Source of the DNA: Proluteimonas flavola
Lineage (GTDB): Bacteria; Pseudomonadota; Gammaproteobacteria; Xanthomonadales; Xanthomonadaceae
Length of the DNA stretch: 64,000 bases
Direction: 5' to 3'
Assembly (NCBI RefSeq): GCF_021191705.1
Contig: NZ_JAIWPU010000020.1
Span: forward strand, 41,263-105,262
Part shown: in pieces, positions 61,347-64,000 of the stretch
How the letters are laid out: each line of letters starts with the position of its first letter
Position numbering within the stretch: position 1 is the first letter of the stretch
Program-made: the position numbers and the translations under genes
Notes under the pieces: generated by a model
Databases searched by the model: none
What the model was told of the DNA's origin: nothing
The model's input: the letters and a program-made list of their open reading frames with translations, nothing else

Positions 61347-64000
61347 CTACCAGTGCTTGCTCAGAGAAAGCGTCACATATCGTCCGATGGCCGAGTAGTT
61401 GGTGGAATCGTAGGCGGCGTAACTCCGAGGGAAAGCGGAGGTGTGCAGCGGCGGCGCACGGTTGAACATGTTGTCCACCGAGAGCCCCAAGGTCAGGCCA
61501 GATAGGGGTGTATTCCCTGGCGCTGTCTCATAGCGCACAGTGGTATCGAAGGTCGTGAACGAGCCGAGCTCCTCTATGTCCGCAGTCAGCGTGCTGGTCA
61601 CGCCTGATGTGTAGTTCGCAAACGTTGATACGCTCAGCCCGCCCCGGCTCCAGACTGCGCCGAGCCGGCCGTTCAGTTCGGCTGGAAAGAATATCCGGCC
61701 TGACAGATCAATCTCTTCTCCCCCGCGCCTGCTCTGCTGGGACAGGTCGAGCCAACTTGCCCCACCGCGCAGCATCAACTGCCCGGCTGCCAGATCAAAA
61801 CGATAGCTTCCGGTCAGATCCAGACCCTTCGCACGTTGTCTGGCGACGTTGGTCAGGTGGATGTAGCCGATGGCGCCGACATTGTTCGGGTCGTAGGGCG
61901 CGCCCGACAAATTTGAAAAGCGATAATTGAATTCGTTGAGTACCTGTTCCAGTTGCTCGGGGCTTGGGTCGTACTCGATGAACTCCGCGTAGGCAGGATC
62001 GCTCAGCGTTTGCGTGACGACGGAAACAGGATTCAGGACCCGATCGGTGTAGTCGATGGAGAAGAAGGTCAGTTCGGCGTCGAGCGCGGGGACGGCCTCG
62101 GGATGGAAGGCCAGCGAGGCGGTCCATGTGCGGGCGCGCTCCGGTTCCAGATCAGGACTGCCACCTGCTGCAAGCAGCACCGTGGTATCAGCGGGACAGG
62201 AGATACAGCCGATCTGCTGTGCGCGATACAGGATCGTATAGCGTTGGCTGTGGCGTTGCCGCAGAGTCGGTGCCTTGAATGAGCGTCCCCACGATGTCTT
62301 GAGGGTGAAATCCGGACTTGGTCCGTAGATCAATCCGATTTTCGGCGTGGTGACGCGCCCGAAGCTCTCGTAATCCTCACTCCGGACGGCTGCGCTCATT
62401 TCCAAGCGGCGTAGACCGGGTCGTGCATTGTCGGCGCCGACCACTGGCACCAACAGCTCGCCATAAGCGTAGTGGCTGCGCTCTTCGCCTCCAAGGCGCG
62501 CGCCGGATGTGAACGTGCGCTGTTCGAATTCGTCTCTGCGCCCGCCTAAACCTACTGCCAGACGCAGATCCCGCTGACCGAACCGAGCCAGCGGACCCTC
62601 CAGCCCCACTTCCCATGCCAGTGTTTCGTTGAAGTAGCTGCCGTAGCTGTTGGGGGTCTGAGTCCCGTCGCGCACGATCACCGAGTCGTAGATGGACTCG
62701 TTCGCGCCGCGCGAAGCCCCGCTCGTCAGCATCCAGTCACCGGGGAGGGAAACCTCCAAGCTGGGAGCCACCAGCGTGACCGTCGCCTCGGTGGGGTCGA
62801 AGAGGTGGAAGCCGTCATACCCGATGTACCCGGCCTGCTCTCTGACCGTACGCAGCGCATCCAGACGCAGTTCGGCGGCCTGACCCAATGACTGGTAGGC
62901 GCTGACGAGCCCGCTCCGCACGCTACTGCCTCTGTAAATGGTGAACGGGTCATCCAAAGGTTGGGTGTAGTCACGCTGATCGGCGAAGATGGGATCAGTG
63001 TCGGACTTCTTGAACGTCGCGATCAGGCCGCCCGAATTCCACGCCGCGCCGGCGGTGATGGTGTAGTCATGCCGCTTCAGACCGCCATCGGCGGAATCGC
63101 CATACACAGTGCCCAGCGTCACGCCGTCGAAGTCGCGCTTCAGCACCACGTTGGCCACACCACCCACGGCATCCGAGCCATAGATTGCTGAAGACCCATC
63201 GGGCACGATCTCAACGCGTTCCACCGCTTCGATCGGGATGGCGCTGATATCCACCGCTTGGGAGTAGCCGTCATAGCTCATGCGGCGCCCATTGAGCAGC
63301 GTCAGGGTCGCGTCCGGCCCCAGGCCACGGAGGTTCAGCGACGAACCACCGGTAATGTTGTTATTGGTGTCGGCGCCTTGGCCTGCACCTGACGTCACCC
63401 CGGGGTTCTGCCCCCCGCGATAGTTCTGCGGCAGGCTGCGGATCACCTCGCCGAGATCCGTGAAACCTTCCTGCCTGAACTGCAGATCATCCATTGTGAT
63501 CGTGGGCGAAGCACTGACGCCGCCCCGGATGCGCGTGCCGGTGACGGACAGCCGGCTCATCTCCGTCACATCGGCGTTGCCGGCCGCCGTGGCTGCGGTC
63601 TGTGGTCTTGTCGCCAAGGGAACCGGTGGCGTGGCGGTCGTAACGCCGCCCCCTTCTGCTCGCCGGATCGCGATGGTAGTCCCGTTGACCTCCAGGTACT
63701 CGAGCCCGCTCCCTGCCAGCAGTCGGCCCAGCGCCTCGCGCCACGTCAGTTGTCCGGACAGTGCAGGCGCCTGCCGGCTTGCGACAAGCTCCCGCTGGTA
63801 GGCCACCTGCAGCCCACTCTGCGTGCTGAAGCGGTCCAGCGCCGCGCCCAATGGTCCGGCCGGGATGTCGAACTGGCGGGCCGCCTCGGTGGCCGCCTGC
63901 GGTGCCTGGGCGCTGGCGGTATACGCCGGCAGGCTCGTGGCGATGGCGACCGCCAGGGCCGCGCGGACCACGCTCCACCTGAGCCGGCCTGGCTGGCCAT
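61347..64000 (-). CDS. TonB-dependent receptor with STN signalling domain (5' end beyond window)
   Basis: 874 residues from GTG 63971. The N-terminal STN domain (FDIPAGPLGAALDRFSTQSG...) is of the FecA type that signals to FecR/FecI. Then come a plug domain (SLNLRGLGPDATLTLLNGRR, AIYGSDAVGGVANVVLKR) and a 22-strand barrel ending YVTLSLSKHW with terminal aromatic residue. The in-frame sequence before 63971 (GQPGRLRWSV) continues to the edge, so the true start may be off the window. It probably imports a peptide or siderophore; the S9 peptidase next to it suggests a lasso peptide. Confidence 0.9.
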   Translation of the reverse strand, partial: GQPGRLRWSVVRAALAVAIATSLPAYTASAQAPQAATEAARQFDIPAGPLGAALDRFSTQSGLQVAYQRELVASRQAPALSGQLTWREALGRLLAGSGLEYLEVNGTTIAIRRAEGGGVTTATPPVPLATRPQTAATAAGNADVTEMSRLSVTGTRIRGGVSASPTITMDDLQFRQEGFTDLGEVIRSLPQNYRGGQNPGVTSGAGQGADTNNNITGGSSLNLRGLGPDATLTLLNGRRMSYDGYSQAVDISAIPIEAVERVEIVPDGSSAIYGSDAVGGVANVVLKRDFDGVTLGTVYGDSADGGLKRHDYTITAGAAWNSGGLIATFKKSDTDPIFADQRDYTQPLDDPFTIYRGSSVRSGLVSAYQSLGQAAELRLDALRTVREQAGYIGYDGFHLFDPTEATVTLVAPSLEVSLPGDWMLTSGASRGANESIYDSVIVRDGTQTPNSYGSYFNETLAWEVGLEGPLARFGQRDLRLAVGLGGRRDEFEQRTFTSGARLGGEERSHYAYGELLVPVVGADNARPGLRRLEMSAAVRSEDYESFGRVTTPKIGLIYGPSPDFTLKTSWGRSFKAPTLRQRHSQRYTILYRAQQIGCISCPADTTVLLAAGGSPDLEPERARTWTASLAFHPEAVPALDAELTFFSIDYTDRVLNPVSVVTQTLSDPAYAEFIEYDPSPEQLEQVLNEFNYRFSNLSGAPYDPNNVGAIGYIHLTNVARQRAKGLDLTGSYRFDLAAGQLMLRGGASWLDLSQQSRRGGEEIDLSGRIFFPAELNGRLGAVWSRGGLSVSTFANYTSGVTSTLTADIEELGSFTTFDTTVRYETAPGNTPLSGLTLGLSVDNMFNRAPPLHTSAFPRSYAAYDSTNYSAIGRYVTLSLSKHW

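Overview
The window reads as a chromosomal segment of a GC-rich gammaproteobacterium of the Xanthomonadales/Lysobacterales, closest in style to Luteimonas or Lysobacter. The basis is gene content and order (ffh-ypjD; ispH-lspA-ileS-ribF-murJ opposite rpsT; rplU-rpmA-obgE), dense REP-like palindromes, a FecA-type receptor with an S9 peptidase, and frequent GTG starts. This is inference from protein resemblance; no search was run.

Layout. 1-13.3 kb is core: ffh (cut by the left edge), a CcsA/YpjD-like membrane protein, a PAP2-like protein, radA, a MASE2-GGDEF protein, tRNA-Thr, then ispH, lspA, ileS, ribF and murJ on the minus strand, with rpsT divergent. 13.35-26.58 kb is an accessory island between rpsT and obgE. 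It holds a tyrosine integrase, a HigB/HigA-type toxin-antitoxin pair, a TIGR02391-like protein, two putative nucleases, a large convergent ATPase with a CPLC hook and a possible RloC/PrrC-type nuclease triad, a RadC-like protein, a 5'-truncated NTPase cut by an IS5-family remnant, a decayed second integrase, and a DUF1016/PDDEXK nuclease. A 19-bp direct repeat (13348 and 24009) precedes each integrase copy, so the island looks like two related elements in tandem, the second collapsed.

26.6-42.1 kb returns to core: obgE, a lipoprotein, rpmA, rplU, uvrA, a thioesterase, two crotonase-fold enzymes, sulfurtransferase/NUDIX/DUF1289 genes that overlap one another, an FKBP-type protein, nth, an M28 peptidase and an M19 dipeptidase. 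42.6-50.4 kb is a phosphate regulon: a phosphate-selective porin divergent from pstS1, then pstS2, pstC, pstA, pstB and phoU, with good Pho-box candidates. Then follow RNase T, an SMR exporter behind a guanidine-II (mini-ykkC) riboswitch, a small membrane protein, rlmB, rnr, tRNA-Leu, a LysE-type exporter and an AraC regulator.

57.7-64 kb is a second accessory patch: an AT-rich orphan ORF, an Rhs core fragment, a C-terminal scrap resembling an asparagine-synthetase/lasso-cyclase tail, a secreted S9 peptidase with lasso-isopeptidase features, and a TonB-dependent receptor with an STN signalling domain that runs off the right edge. Together these look like the uptake-and-hydrolysis half of a lasso-peptide locus whose biosynthetic genes are lost or lie elsewhere.

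Two long G-run/C-run tracts (about 2.03-2.12 and 29.27-29.34 kb) sit on REP-like palindromes and are probably sequencing artefacts rather than biology.
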